DNA of 64,000 nt. It comes from Flavobacterium tistrianum (GTDB taxonomy: Bacteria > Bacteroidota > Bacteroidia > Flavobacteriales > Flavobacteriaceae). A model generated the notes under the pieces. That model had not been told where the DNA came from. It worked only from the letters and a program-made list of their open reading frames with translations, and made no database searches. Positions 29,237-37,601 of the stretch are shown one piece after another (the stretch's first letter is position 1; each line of letters opens with the position of its first letter). Location of the stretch: assembly GCF_003254545.1 (NCBI RefSeq), contig NZ_QJRH01000066.1:62001-126000 (forward strand), in the 5' to 3' direction. The translations under genes were made by a program, and so were the position numbers.

Positions 29237-29518
29237 TCATTTTATACGGGTTATAACGAAACGTTTTGCCGTTTTATTATGAACAAATATTCCATAATTC
29301 CCATTTAAGCGTATTACAAAAATTGATTCTGAACTACAATTAGCACTATAAGTTATTCTAAGCTAGGAACTTTTGGAAGATCAATCAAAATGATCTCACA
29401 TTGCTTACATGGTTTAATTTTTCCTCTCTTTTTCTAGAATTTTTCTTAAGAAATGATTGAAATTTATTTTGAATCCAAGCGTTATCTTATTACTTTTACC
29501 ATTCAAACTAATTTTATT
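29237..29518. other. Divergent intergenic region between the TPR gene and ftsE
   Basis: The divergent gap of 309 bases (from 29210) should contain the promoters of both genes. It shows a small inverted repeat GATCA...TGATC near 29380-29396 and the palindrome AAACGTTT near 29259-29266. The stretch from 29453 is an open extension of ftsE that I do not regard as coding. No gene was seen. Confidence 0.4.
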
Positions 29519-30202
29519 ATGTCACAAACCGTACTGTCTCTTAAAGAAGTCACTATATATCAAGAAGGAAGAAAAATTATATCTCACATTAATTTAGATG
29601 TTAAACATGGTGAGTTTATCTACATTATCGGGAAAACTGGTTCTGGAAAAAGTAGTTTCCTAAAAACTTTGTATGCTGATTTACCGTTAATTGAAGGTGA
29701 AGGACATATTGTTGAATTTGATTTGGCTACTTTAAAAGAAAAAGATATTCCTTACTTGAGACGTAAAATCGGAATCGTATTTCAAGATTTCAAACTGCTT
29801 CCTGACCGTTCTATAAAAGACAATATGCTTTTTGTTCTTAAAGCAACTGGCTGGACAGAAAAAGAAGCAATGGAACATAAAATTGATGAAGTTTTGGACA
29901 AAGTAGGCATGAAAGATTTTGTAAACAAAATGCCTCATCAGCTTTCTGGTGGAGAACAGCAGCGTGTTGCAATTGCAAGAGCATTGCTTAACGATCCAGA
30001 ATTTATTTTAGCAGATGAACCAACAGGAAACCTTGATCCTCAAACAAGTTCTGAAGTATTAGAAGTGTTAAAAGCAATCAACGCAGCTGGTAAAACTGTT
30101 ATCATGGCAACTCACGATTATGCTTTATTAATGAAATTCCCATCTAAGACTTTGAAATGTGAAGATGAAAGAATCTTCGAAGTAGTGCAAAGAAGCGTGT
30201 AA
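29519..30202 (+). CDS. ftsE: Cell division ATP-binding protein FtsE
   Basis: A 227-residue ABC ATPase started at [19 protein letters not shown]. Walker A is GKTGSGKSS, the Q-loop region reads [15 protein letters not shown], the signature is LSGGEQQR and Walker [13 protein letters not shown]. The DRS after FKLLP and overall size are typical of FtsE, which with FtsX controls septal peptidoglycan hydrolases at the inner membrane. No ftsX is adjacent. Instead the stop codon overlaps the ATG of a glycosyltransferase gene (TAATG), which implies translational coupling. An in-frame ATG 22 codons upstream adds sequence unlike the family. Confidence 0.9.
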   Translation: MSQTVLSLKEVTIYQEGRKIISHINLDVKHGEFIYIIGKTGSGKSSFLKTLYADLPLIEGEGHIVEFDLATLKEKDIPYLRRKIGIVFQDFKLLPDRSIKDNMLFVLKATGWTEKEAMEHKIDEVLDKVGMKDFVNKMPHQLSGGEQQRVAIARALLNDPEFILADEPTGNLDPQTSSEVLEVLKAINAAGKTVIMATHDYALLMKFPSKTLKCEDERIFEVVQRSV

Positions 30203-31086
30203 TGCTTTCTATTTTAATTCCGGTTTACAATTATGATGTTTTTAAACTTGTTTTAGAACTTAAACATCAGGCTGATGATTTAGGAATTATATATGAAATC
30301 ATTGTTCAAGATGATTCCAGCAGGAAATTTATTGAAGAAAACAATCAAATAAATTCTTTAGAAAACTGCCTTTTTTCTATTAATAGCGAAAATTTAGGAA
30401 GAGGCAGAAATATCAACTCTTTGTGCTCTAAATCAAAATTTGATTATGTTTTGATTATGGAAGCTGATGCCTTTCCGGAAAATAAATTTTATCTCAAAAA
30501 TTATACTGATTTGCTATCAAAAGCGCCAGATGTCATTTTTGGAGGCGTTAAGTACTCAGATAGTATTCCTTCACAAGAAAAAATACTTCGATGGAAATAT
30601 GGCAGAAAAAGAGAAGTTAGATCTTTGAGTCAAAGACTTCAAAACAATTATGATTTTGTTTTTACATGGAATTTGCTTTTAAAAAGAGAAATTCTTTGGC
30701 AATATCCGTTTCCTGAATTTATTAACGAATATGGTTATGAAGATCTTGTTTTTATAAAAAAGCTTCAATTAAATTCGGTGCCTATTACTCATATTGAAAA
30801 TTTACTAATTCATTGTAATGATGAAAATAGTACTGACTTTATCAATAAAACCGAAAAAGCTGCTAGAAATCTTTACAACTTAATTTCTTCTGGAAAAATT
30901 GATTCTAAAGATGTTAAACTAACTAAGGTTTATCTCATTTTAGAAAAGTTTCATTTAAACCGAATTTTTAGATCAATTTATAGAGGAAGTAAAAAACAGA
31001 TGCTTCATAATTTAACTTCAAAAAATCCTAATTTGCATGTATTAGATTTTTATAAATTGGGTTATTATTGTGATTTAAAACAATAA
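30202..31086 (+). CDS. Family 2 glycosyltransferase
   Basis: A 294-residue GT-A fold protein. The nucleotide-sugar domain starts LSILIPVYNYDVFKL, then EIIVQDDSS and the acidic metal site LIMEADAFPENKF. The usual Asp-x-Asp reads Glu-Ala-Asp-Ala here. Its C-terminal third is helical and basic. The start overlaps the ftsE stop by one base, and a second glycosyltransferase begins seven bases after its end, so the three form one operon. The acceptor is presumably a cell-surface glycan, but donor and linkage cannot be told. Confidence 0.85.
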   Translation: MLSILIPVYNYDVFKLVLELKHQADDLGIIYEIIVQDDSSRKFIEENNQINSLENCLFSINSENLGRGRNINSLCSKSKFDYVLIMEADAFPENKFYLKNYTDLLSKAPDVIFGGVKYSDSIPSQEKILRWKYGRKREVRSLSQRLQNNYDFVFTWNLLLKREILWQYPFPEFINEYGYEDLVFIKKLQLNSVPITHIENLLIHCNDENSTDFINKTEKAARNLYNLISSGKIDSKDVKLTKVYLILEKFHLNRIFRSIYRGSKKQMLHNLTSKNPNLHVLDFYKLGYYCDLKQ

Positions 31087-31092
31087 ACTATT

Positions 31093-32028
31093 ATGGCTTT
31101 CTTTTCTGTTGTTATTCCTTTATTCAATAAGGCAAATCATATCGAAAATACCATTAAAAGTATTCTAAACCAAACTTTTACTGACTATGAAATTATTATA
31201 GTAAATGATGGATCTACTGACAATGGCGAAACTTTAGTGCGTGATTTTAATGACGAAAGAATCCAGATTTACAGTCAAAAAAATCAAGGCGTTTCTGGTG
31301 CACGAAATCTAGGAATAGAGAAATCAAAAGGAAAATTGATTGCGTTTATGGATGCAGACGATTTTTGGTTTCCAGATCATTTGCAGGAGTTAGCCATTTT
31401 ATATCGCGATTTTCCAGATTGTGGCATTTATTGTTCACGCCATAAAATCAGAATATCAAAAAAACATTTTCAAATTCCTGTTTATAATGGAATAGATCAA
31501 TCTTTTAGAGGAATTGTTCCTGATTATTTTTTCTCAAACAGACCTTTTAGGATTACGTGGACTTCATCTCTGGCAATTCCGAAGGAAATAATAGAAAAAA
31601 ATGGAGGATTTACACCAAATGTAACAAATGGTCAGGATTTAGAATTATGGACTAAAATAGGAATAAGATACCCAATCGCTCTCACAAATAAAACAACTGC
31701 CATTTATAATTACAATATACCAAATAGTCTTTCAAAAAATAATCTCAACTCAATGAAGTTGATGGATTTTGAGCAATTCAAAATTTCAGAAAAAGAGAAC
31801 CCATCTCTCAAGAGTTTTCTCGATTTATACCGAATTGAATACGGTCTTCGCTATTATACTTTTGGGAATAAAGAAAAAGCAAGTTTTTATCTAAAAGATG
31901 TTGATCAGCAAAATATCAGTTTAAAGATTAAGCTTTTACTAAAAATGCCTGCTGTTTTTCTGCGCTCGTTTTTAAAACTAAAAAATACTTTAAAAAGATT
32001 TGGGTTTGACTTTTCTATTTACAATTAA
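31093..32028 (+). CDS. Family 2 glycosyltransferase
   Basis: A 311-residue GT2 enzyme with the standard opening VVIPLFNKANHIENTIKS, then TDYEIIIVNDGSTDN and GVSGARNLGIEKSKGKLIAFMDADD, here quoted in parts; the DADD is the metal site. The C-terminal part has several hydrophobic stretches (LKIKLLLKMPAVFLRSFL) suggesting membrane association. It is the last gene of the ftsE operon and overlaps the 3' end of the convergent sugar isomerase gene by 14 bases. Confidence 0.88.
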   Translation: MAFFSVVIPLFNKANHIENTIKSILNQTFTDYEIIIVNDGSTDNGETLVRDFNDERIQIYSQKNQGVSGARNLGIEKSKGKLIAFMDADDFWFPDHLQELAILYRDFPDCGIYCSRHKIRISKKHFQIPVYNGIDQSFRGIVPDYFFSNRPFRITWTSSLAIPKEIIEKNGGFTPNVTNGQDLELWTKIGIRYPIALTNKTTAIYNYNIPNSLSKNNLNSMKLMDFEQFKISEKENPSLKSFLDLYRIEYGLRYYTFGNKEKASFYLKDVDQQNISLKIKLLLKMPAVFLRSFLKLKNTLKRFGFDFSIYN

Positions 32029-32428
32029 CGTATTTTACAAATTCATCAAAATCGCGAATATATTCCTCTTCAATATACACTTCCGAAGCTACAACCAAAC
32101 AAATCGAACCTGACGAAAAATTTCTAAGTTCTCTCCAAATCCCAGATTTGATCAAGAGACCTTCATAAGGTTTGTTTAAAGTAACAATTGTTTCTTCTTT
32201 CCCGTCATTTAAAACCACATCAAAACTTCCGCTTAAAGCGACTAGAAACTGCTGCAAATCTTTATGCGCATGCCCGCCTCGCTCCGATCCTGTTGGCACG
32301 TCATATAAATAATACACTCTTTTGATATCAAAAGGAATTGTGTCGTTCTCGATTACAGATAAATTTCCTCTTCGTTCTTCAATTTTCGGGATTGGAATAA
32401 TTTGGAAACCGCTATTATTTATTTTCAT
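32015..32428 (-). CDS. FdtA/QdtA-type dTDP-sugar 3,4-ketoisomerase
   Basis: A 137-residue cupin. The active-site motif GGHAHKDLQQFLVALSG and the preceding RGNLSVIEND are those of FdtA/QdtA enzymes. These convert dTDP-4-keto-6-deoxyglucose to the 3-keto sugar, ready for amination to 3-amino-3,6-dideoxyhexoses. An ATG start is chosen; the frame continues five codons further to a TTG. The start overlaps the end of the upstream glycosyltransferase by 14 bases. A DegT aminotransferase that would use its product lies 3 kb away on the same strand, which supports the pathway. Galacto or gluco configuration cannot be decided. Confidence 0.87.
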   Translation of the reverse strand: MKINNSGFQIIPIPKIEERRGNLSVIENDTIPFDIKRVYYLYDVPTGSERGGHAHKDLQQFLVALSGSFDVVLNDGKEETIVTLNKPYEGLLIKSGIWRELRNFSSGSICLVVASEVYIEEEYIRDFDEFVKYVNCK

Positions 32429-33260
32429 TTTGGATTTGTTCAAATTTTATATGTCCTTTTTTTGCACCTAGCAAAACGGTTTTGATGTCTTTCAATTTTA
32501 TTTTGTTTTGTTTTAAATCAAAAAACAGTTTGAGATACAGCCAAAAAAGATATTTCTTTTTAAAGATTCTCGAAAACAAAGCGCCTTGTATATAATATTT
32601 ATCATCTATGCTTTTCTTTTCTGAAGAAGTCTTGCTTTCATGCATTACAATTATCTGAGGCTCAAAAACAAGCTGTTTCTGGTTTGCTTTCAAATCTGAT
32701 AAAAAAATGGCTTCTTCTCCTATTTCGAAAACGGCACCTAAACCAAAATTTTCATCAAATCGTATTTTAGTTTCATCTATAGACTTTTTACTTAAAGTCA
32801 TTTCAATTGAACTTGCATTCAGAATATCGAAAATACTCAAATTGGGTTTAAAATCTAAAGGATATTTTTTAATTAAATTTCCACCTGTATTTTCCGCTTC
32901 AAAATTTATTACAGCTGCTTCTGGAAATTTATTATATGTGTCAATTATTTTAACTGCAAATCCATCTTTATAAACAATATCATCATCAGCAATAACCAGA
33001 ATTTTTCCAATTGCATTTTCGAGAGCCAAATTTCGGCTTTTTGCCAAACCTTTTTCAAAGGAATTTATAACTCTAATATTAGAATAATCAGAAGTTAAGA
33101 TTTTCTCTTTTTGAGTTTGATTTATAATTAAAATAGAAAAATTAGAAAAATGCGAATATGGAAACATTGGAATTAAAAAATCTAATGAATCTTGGTTCAT
33201 TGTAGAGATTAAAATTTCGATGTCACTCTCTTTAAAAAAGTTATCCAAATTATTCTTCAT
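32415..33260 (-). CDS. Family 2-like glycosyltransferase
   Basis: A 281-residue protein with a GT-A type core: EILISTMNQDSLDFL at the start, FEKGLAKSRNLALENAIGK, quoted in part, and ILVIADDDIVYKDGF carrying the Asp-Asp-Asp metal site. The C-terminal region (YLFWLYLKLFFDLKQNKIK) is aromatic and basic, as in membrane-associated transferases. It is the first gene of a two-gene unit with the FdtA-type isomerase, and a -7-like box lies immediately before the ATG. Confidence 0.8.
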   Translation of the reverse strand: MKNNLDNFFKESDIEILISTMNQDSLDFLIPMFPYSHFSNFSILIINQTQKEKILTSDYSNIRVINSFEKGLAKSRNLALENAIGKILVIADDDIVYKDGFAVKIIDTYNKFPEAAVINFEAENTGGNLIKKYPLDFKPNLSIFDILNASSIEMTLSKKSIDETKIRFDENFGLGAVFEIGEEAIFLSDLKANQKQLVFEPQIIVMHESKTSSEKKSIDDKYYIQGALFSRIFKKKYLFWLYLKLFFDLKQNKIKLKDIKTVLLGAKKGHIKFEQIQNENK

Positions 33261-33267
33261 AGTTAAA

Positions 33268-33275
33268 CAAATATA
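33268..33275 (-). promoter_or_regulatory. Candidate -7 box, minus-strand glycosyltransferase
   Basis: TATATTTG on the minus strand lies eight bases from the ATG, so transcription would start at or next to the start codon (nearly leaderless). Confidence 0.35.
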
Positions 33276-33330
33276 GAAATACTAAATAGTAGTTTCGATT
33301 TAATTTTTACAAAACCGTTATAATATTCTT

Positions 33331-33338
33331 TATTTTTG
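33331..33338 (+). promoter_or_regulatory. Candidate -7 box, plus-strand glycosyltransferase
   Basis: TATTTTTG fits TAnnTTTG and lies 24 bases before the ATG at 33362, in the divergent region. No clear -33 TTG is present. Confidence 0.35.
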
Positions 33339-33361
33339 GCTCTATAAAAGCAATCTTTTCT

Positions 33362-34246
33362 ATGCAAAATTTACCATTGGTTTCTGTTATCTGTTTATGT
33401 TACAATCATGAGAAATTTGTAGTTGAAGCATTGAATTCGGTTTTAAACCAAAGCTATCAAAACATTGAACTAATCATTGCAGATGACTGTAGCAATGACG
33501 ATTCTAAAAAAGTTATCGTAGATTGGCTTAAAGACCATCCAACGTTTCAGTTTATTTCAAGCAAAACTAATTTAGGAAATACTAAAACATTTAATAAAGC
33601 ATTACAATTTGCAAAAGGAGAATATATAATAGACTTGGCAGCTGATGATGTTTTATTGAAAGACTGCATTGAAAAACAGGTGAATGCTTTCTTAAATTCC
33701 AACAAAAAAAACCTTGCCATAGTTTACGGAAATGCAGAGGTAATATCTGAAAATAATAATCACATTCGCTATTATTACGAAGTTGATACAGAAAAAAAAG
33801 CATTAAAAAAGCCAGCGTCTGGAGATATTTATTTGGCCATGTTAAGCCAAAGCAGCATGATTTGTTCTGTCTCTTCAATGATGAAAAGAGAAGTTTTGGA
33901 ACAACTTACTGGTTATGACGAAAATCTTGCTTATGAAGATCTTGACTTGTGGATTAGAGCTTCTAGAAATTACAGTTTTGAATTTGTTGATTCTATTTTG
34001 GTTCAAAAAAGAGAAGTTAGCAATTCTCTAGGAAATCAATTTTATAAAAAGTTTAATTCGCGAACCAGAAAAATAAACCATTCCTCCTATTTGGTCATAA
34101 AAAAAGCAATTGCATTAAATAAAACTAAAGAAGAAGACAAAGCGCTAATGAAAAGACTGCATTTTGAAATGGAAAAAGCGTATAGAACACGAGATGTTTG
34201 GTTATTTATAAAATATATCCCTCTTGAACTAAAACTTCGATTTTAA
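33362..34246 (+). CDS. Family 2 glycosyltransferase
   Basis: A 294-residue GT2 enzyme: VSVICLCYNHEKFVVEALNS at the N-terminus, IELIIADDCSNDDS, and GEYIIDLAADDVLLKDC with the metal-binding Asp pair. It has no membrane segment. It stands alone on the plus strand, divergent from another glycosyltransferase and overlapping the flippase gene tail-to-tail by four bases. Donor and acceptor are unknown. Confidence 0.87.
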   Translation: MQNLPLVSVICLCYNHEKFVVEALNSVLNQSYQNIELIIADDCSNDDSKKVIVDWLKDHPTFQFISSKTNLGNTKTFNKALQFAKGEYIIDLAADDVLLKDCIEKQVNAFLNSNKKNLAIVYGNAEVISENNNHIRYYYEVDTEKKALKKPASGDIYLAMLSQSSMICSVSSMMKREVLEQLTGYDENLAYEDLDLWIRASRNYSFEFVDSILVQKREVSNSLGNQFYKKFNSRTRKINHSSYLVIKKAIALNKTKEEDKALMKRLHFEMEKAYRTRDVWLFIKYIPLELKLRF

Positions 34247-35517
34247 AACAAGCTCTTTCTAAAGTAAAAAACTAATACTAGAAGATAAACTAAATTTTGA
34301 AAAGCATAAGCAATTACAACACCTTCAATTTGAAATTCTCTTATAAAGTATAAACTAGAAAAATATAAAACTGATAAAGAAAAGAATTCGGTTAAAATAA
34401 ACATCATAGTTTTTCTTTTTGCAAAGAATTGGTAGCCCAAGATTAAAGCGCAAACTTTAAAAACATCGCCCAAAAGCTGCCAAAAAAACAAATGTGCTAC
34501 TGGTAAAAACTCTTCTGTAAAAAGAAATTGAATAACAAAAAAGCGACTAAAATAAAGTACTGCCAACGCAAATATAAAAACCGGCAAAATATATTTATAG
34601 TACTGAAAAAAAATACTCTTAGTTTCCTGATTATTTTGGGCTTTGGATAATTTTGGCAAAAAATAAACGCTCAAAATTGCACTGATAAACATTAAGTAAT
34701 AGCTCGAAATACGTATCATCGTTTCCCAATATCCAGCTTCTTGTATTCCTAAATCTTGAATAATATGGTTTCGAATTGCGAGAAACACAAAAGGGCCAAA
34801 AACAGAAGAAACCAGCGTCATTAAAGAATAAGCTGAAAGATTTTTCAAAACTTTGAAATCGAAGACATCTAATTTTATAAATTGAAAAATCTGAACCTCT
34901 TTTTGAACCAAATAAAGCGTAATAAAAAACAGCAATGCTGGCGCAATTATAATTGCCATTAAAGCACCTGTAGTCTTAAATTCTAAAATCAAAAAAACAG
35001 AAGTCACAAGACCAATAAGGTTTCCGATGATATTAATACTAATTACTTTTTTAAACCTGCCTAAACCATTGATTACAGCTATAAAAAATACAGAAAGCCC
35101 ATAAGTTGGTAAGACGAACGATAAAACTTTAAAAACAATTAAATATTCCGCGTTATCTCCAAAGATCTTTTCATTCAAATAAGAAGCCGAACAAAACAGA
35201 ATGATGCTTAAGAGAATTGCAACTCCTATTAGAGAAATAAAAACGGTTGAAATTATTTTTTGAAGTTCAATTTTGCTTTTTTCGCCTTCAGCAGTATATT
35301 TTACAATTCCATTTTGAAAACCTAAAGTGGAAATATTTTCCAATGACGTCAAAAAATTACGAAGATTTCCAACAAGAGCCATTCCGCTTGGCCCAACAAA
35401 AACGGCTAATATTTTTGAAGTTATTAATCCAATTCCGATTTTTAAAGCAACACTTAAACTGTTTAAAGAAGTGATCTTAAACAAACTTGTTTGAATTATT
35501 TTTCTATAAAAATTCAA
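34243..35517 (-). CDS. O-antigen/polysaccharide flippase (Wzx/MATE-like)
   Basis: A 424-residue integral membrane protein with about twelve hydrophobic segments. The N-terminal region SVALKIGIGLITSKILAVFVGPSGMAL is the usual start of flavobacterial O-antigen translocases (quoted in part: KIGIGLITSK, FVGPSG). It would flip lipid-linked sugar repeat units across the inner membrane. The only credible start is a TTG one base after the stop of the aminotransferase; the next ATG would remove the first membrane segment. It is the third gene of an overlapping minus-strand operon with the aminotransferase and a FemAB/GNAT-like protein. Confidence 0.85.
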   Translation of the reverse strand: MNFYRKIIQTSLFKITSLNSLSVALKIGIGLITSKILAVFVGPSGMALVGNLRNFLTSLENISTLGFQNGIVKYTAEGEKSKIELQKIISTVFISLIGVAILLSIILFCSASYLNEKIFGDNAEYLIVFKVLSFVLPTYGLSVFFIAVINGLGRFKKVISINIIGNLIGLVTSVFLILEFKTTGALMAIIIAPALLFFITLYLVQKEVQIFQFIKLDVFDFKVLKNLSAYSLMTLVSSVFGPFVFLAIRNHIIQDLGIQEAGYWETMIRISSYYLMFISAILSVYFLPKLSKAQNNQETKSIFFQYYKYILPVFIFALAVLYFSRFFVIQFLFTEEFLPVAHLFFWQLLGDVFKVCALILGYQFFAKRKTMMFILTEFFSLSVLYFSSLYFIREFQIEGVVIAYAFQNLVYLLVLVFYFRKSLF

Positions 35518-35518
35518 A

Positions 35519-36655
35519 TTAGTATTGATTTAAAATTTCAATAATATAATTCACTTCAGATTCTGTCAGAACTGGGCTTATAGGCAGACTTAAAACCTCA
35601 TTATGAATCTTTTCAGTAATAGGAAATGATAAGTTATTCCAGTCTGAAAAAGCTTTTTGCTTATGTGGAGGAATCGGATAATGAATTACCGTCTGAACAT
35701 TGTTTTGAGCCAAATACTCTTGAAGTTTTTCTCTGTTTTCTGTTCGAATTACAAACAGATGAAAAACATGATTGTTGGAAAAATCCCAAAACGGCAATAC
35801 TATTTTACCGTTTTTAATTTCAGACAAATAACGTGTTGCAACTGCTCTTCGCTTTTCATTATCAGAATCTAAATTTGGTAATTTTAGATTCAAAAACCCA
35901 GCCTGCAACTCGTCAAGTCTTGAATTTACACCAACATATTTATTATGATATTTCTTTTCAGAACCATAATTTCGAAGCGAAAAAAGGACTTTTGCTAAGG
36001 CTTCGTCATTTGTTGTAATTGCTCCACCGTCACCTAAACAACCTAGATTTTTTCCTGGGTAAAAACTGTACGCTGATGCTGATTTTAGATTATAGATTTT
36101 AGATTTTAGATTTTCGTTCGGTTGGAATTTGGAATTTGAAATTTGAGATTTTTTAATTCCATGAGATTGTGCAGCATCTTCTACAACAATCAAATCATGC
36201 TTTTCTGCAATCTCATTTATTTTTTGCATTTCGGCCAATTGTCCGTATAAATGAACTGCTAAAATGGCTTTTGTTTTTGAAGTGATTTTTTCGGGAATTA
36301 AATCTGGATTTATGTTGTAAGTTTCTAATCTTGGTTCGATCAAAACAGGAACTAAATTGGCTTGTAAAATGGCTAGAATACTAGCAATATATGTATTTGC
36401 TGGAACAATAACCTCATCGCCTTTTTTGAGTTTACCGAGTTCGATGTAACCTTTAAATATAAGAATCAAGGCATCAAAACCATTTCCTACTCCAATGCAA
36501 TATTTTGATTGGCAGTATTCAGCAAATGCTTTTTCAAATGTTTCCAATTCTTTTCCTAAAATATACCAGCCGTTTTCTAAAACCGATTTCAGTTTTTCCT
36601 GAAAAGCGGTTTCATACGGTTTGTTTATTTTTTTTAGGTCTAAAAATGGTATCAC
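35519..36655 (-). CDS. DegT/DnrJ/EryC1 sugar aminotransferase with repeat-derived insertion
   Basis: A 378-residue PLP enzyme that would aminate a dTDP-keto-sugar. Family motifs are MIPFLDLKKI, GVGNGFDALIL, ANTYIASILA, VVEDAAQSHG (Asp160), and SFYPGKNLGCLGDGGA with PLP Lys202. Between the last two, where relatives have about 16 residues (GxxYKGKxVGxxGD type), this protein has about 30. They are rich in Asn, Ser and Lys (residues 168-192: KKSQISNSKF, then QPNENLKSKI, then YNLKS). The DNA of this segment (36081-36158) is made of the same (GATTTTA)n and (GGAATTT)n modules found in intergenic gaps. The start is GTG, overlapping the upstream stop. Whether the loop is tolerated is unknown. Confidence 0.88.
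   Translation of the reverse strand: MIPFLDLKKINKPYETAFQEKLKSVLENGWYILGKELETFEKAFAEYCQSKYCIGVGNGFDALILIFKGYIELGKLKKGDEVIVPANTYIASILAILQANLVPVLIEPRLETYNINPDLIPEKITSKTKAILAVHLYGQLAEMQKINEIAEKHDLIVVEDAAQSHGIKKSQISNSKFQPNENLKSKIYNLKSASAYSFYPGKNLGCLGDGGAITTNDEALAKVLFSLRNYGSEKKYHNKYVGVNSRLDELQAGFLNLKLPNLDSDNEKRRAVATRYLSEIKNGKIVLPFWDFSNNHVFHLFVIRTENREKLQEYLAQNNVQTVIHYPIPPHKQKAFSDWNNLSFPITEKIHNEVLSLPISPVLTESEVNYIIEILNQY
36081..36158. repeat. Intergenic-type repeat modules inside the sugar aminotransferase gene
   Basis: On the plus strand a run of GATTTTAGATTATAGATTTTA type (36081-36114) is followed by TTGGAATTTGGAATTTGAAA type (36122-36154). The same two modules in the same order and orientation form the gap at 49321-49399. 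The tract keeps the reading frame open. Confidence 0.82.
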
Positions 36656-37599
36656 TTTATTTCTATTTTATAAAAATCCTGATTGTAAACAGTACAGCCT
36701 AATTCTTCTTTCTGCGCTAAAAGTCCTTGGTTATAACCCAATTCATTTTCTTCGCCCACAATTCCCATATCAAAAAAATGCTTCCCTTTTCGTTTGTATT
36801 TATGAATCAGGTTAATGAATAAAAAATCTAGTGCTCTAAATTCTTCTCCTGTTTTTGAAGTGGCGCCGTATTGTGATTTTACAATATTTTTGGTTTCAAA
36901 AATTGTTATTCCTGCTATAATTTCATCATTTCCGTAAGCAGCATATTGTCTTATATTTTTCGGAAATTTAGATTTCAAAAACGCAATTTCTTCTTTGGAG
37001 TGGACTGGTTTTACATTAAATTTTTCTGCTAGTCTTGGCTCCAAAATTTTTTCCCAAAAAGAATCAAAATTTTCTTCTTCAAAAATATCTAAATCTAGAT
37101 TTTCAATTCTTCTAAAATGTTTCATTTTGCTTTTCGAAATCTTCAAAGGAACTGTCAGATTAACTGCCAGATTCATTTCTTTTCGTTCTAAAACTGCTCC
37201 CCTTTTCAACAGAAAAAAGTCTATTGCCGCGTTTCCTTCTGAAAAATAAAAATCTGGAATTGGCCTATAATAAAAAGTTTCAATCTTGTTTTCTTTCAAA
37301 AAAAACAAAATCTCATCTAAAATTAATTCAACTTTAGATGCTTTCATTTTTGGCAAATAAACCAATCCTCCATAAGTAAGTCCTTGATGCGAATAAATAG
37401 CATTTCCTTTTTTATTGGCTGGAAGAATGGCACGCAATTTTTCATCTTCGAAAATTAAAAGCGAAAAATCTTCAAAACGATCTTTGTGGTATTCCATAAA
37501 ATCGCGATGAAATAAAAATGTAGCGTTTTTAGACTGTGCGACAAAATTATTCCAGATAGGATAATCAACTTGAGAATACTTTTTTATAATGTATTTCAT
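36652..37599 (-). CDS. FemAB/GNAT-like acyltransferase
   Basis: A 315-residue protein with the tandem-GNAT organisation of FemAB-like proteins. The N-terminal part carries SKNATFLFHRDFMEYHKDRF and AILPANKKGNAIYSHQGLTYGG. The C-terminal acyltransferase part carries IRQYAAYGNDEIIAGITIFE and FLFINLIHKYKRKGKHFFDMG. Members of this group join amino-acyl or acyl groups to sugars or peptidoglycan precursors. In 3-amino-sugar clusters the amino sugar is usually acylated, so this is a plausible N-acyltransferase following the aminotransferase. It is the first gene of the operon and its stop overlaps the aminotransferase GTG (GTGA). The acyl donor is unknown. Confidence 0.72.
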   Translation of the reverse strand: MKYIIKKYSQVDYPIWNNFVAQSKNATFLFHRDFMEYHKDRFEDFSLLIFEDEKLRAILPANKKGNAIYSHQGLTYGGLVYLPKMKASKVELILDEILFFLKENKIETFYYRPIPDFYFSEGNAAIDFFLLKRGAVLERKEMNLAVNLTVPLKISKSKMKHFRRIENLDLDIFEEENFDSFWEKILEPRLAEKFNVKPVHSKEEIAFLKSKFPKNIRQYAAYGNDEIIAGITIFETKNIVKSQYGATSKTGEEFRALDFLFINLIHKYKRKGKHFFDMGIVGEENELGYNQGLLAQKEELGCTVYNQDFYKIEIK

Positions 37600-37601
37600 A
37601 T

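Noticed and set aside
29453..29518. 22-codon N-terminal extension of ftsE
   Set aside because: FtsE proteins begin close to the Val-Leu-Ser-Leu strand; the extension has no family likeness.
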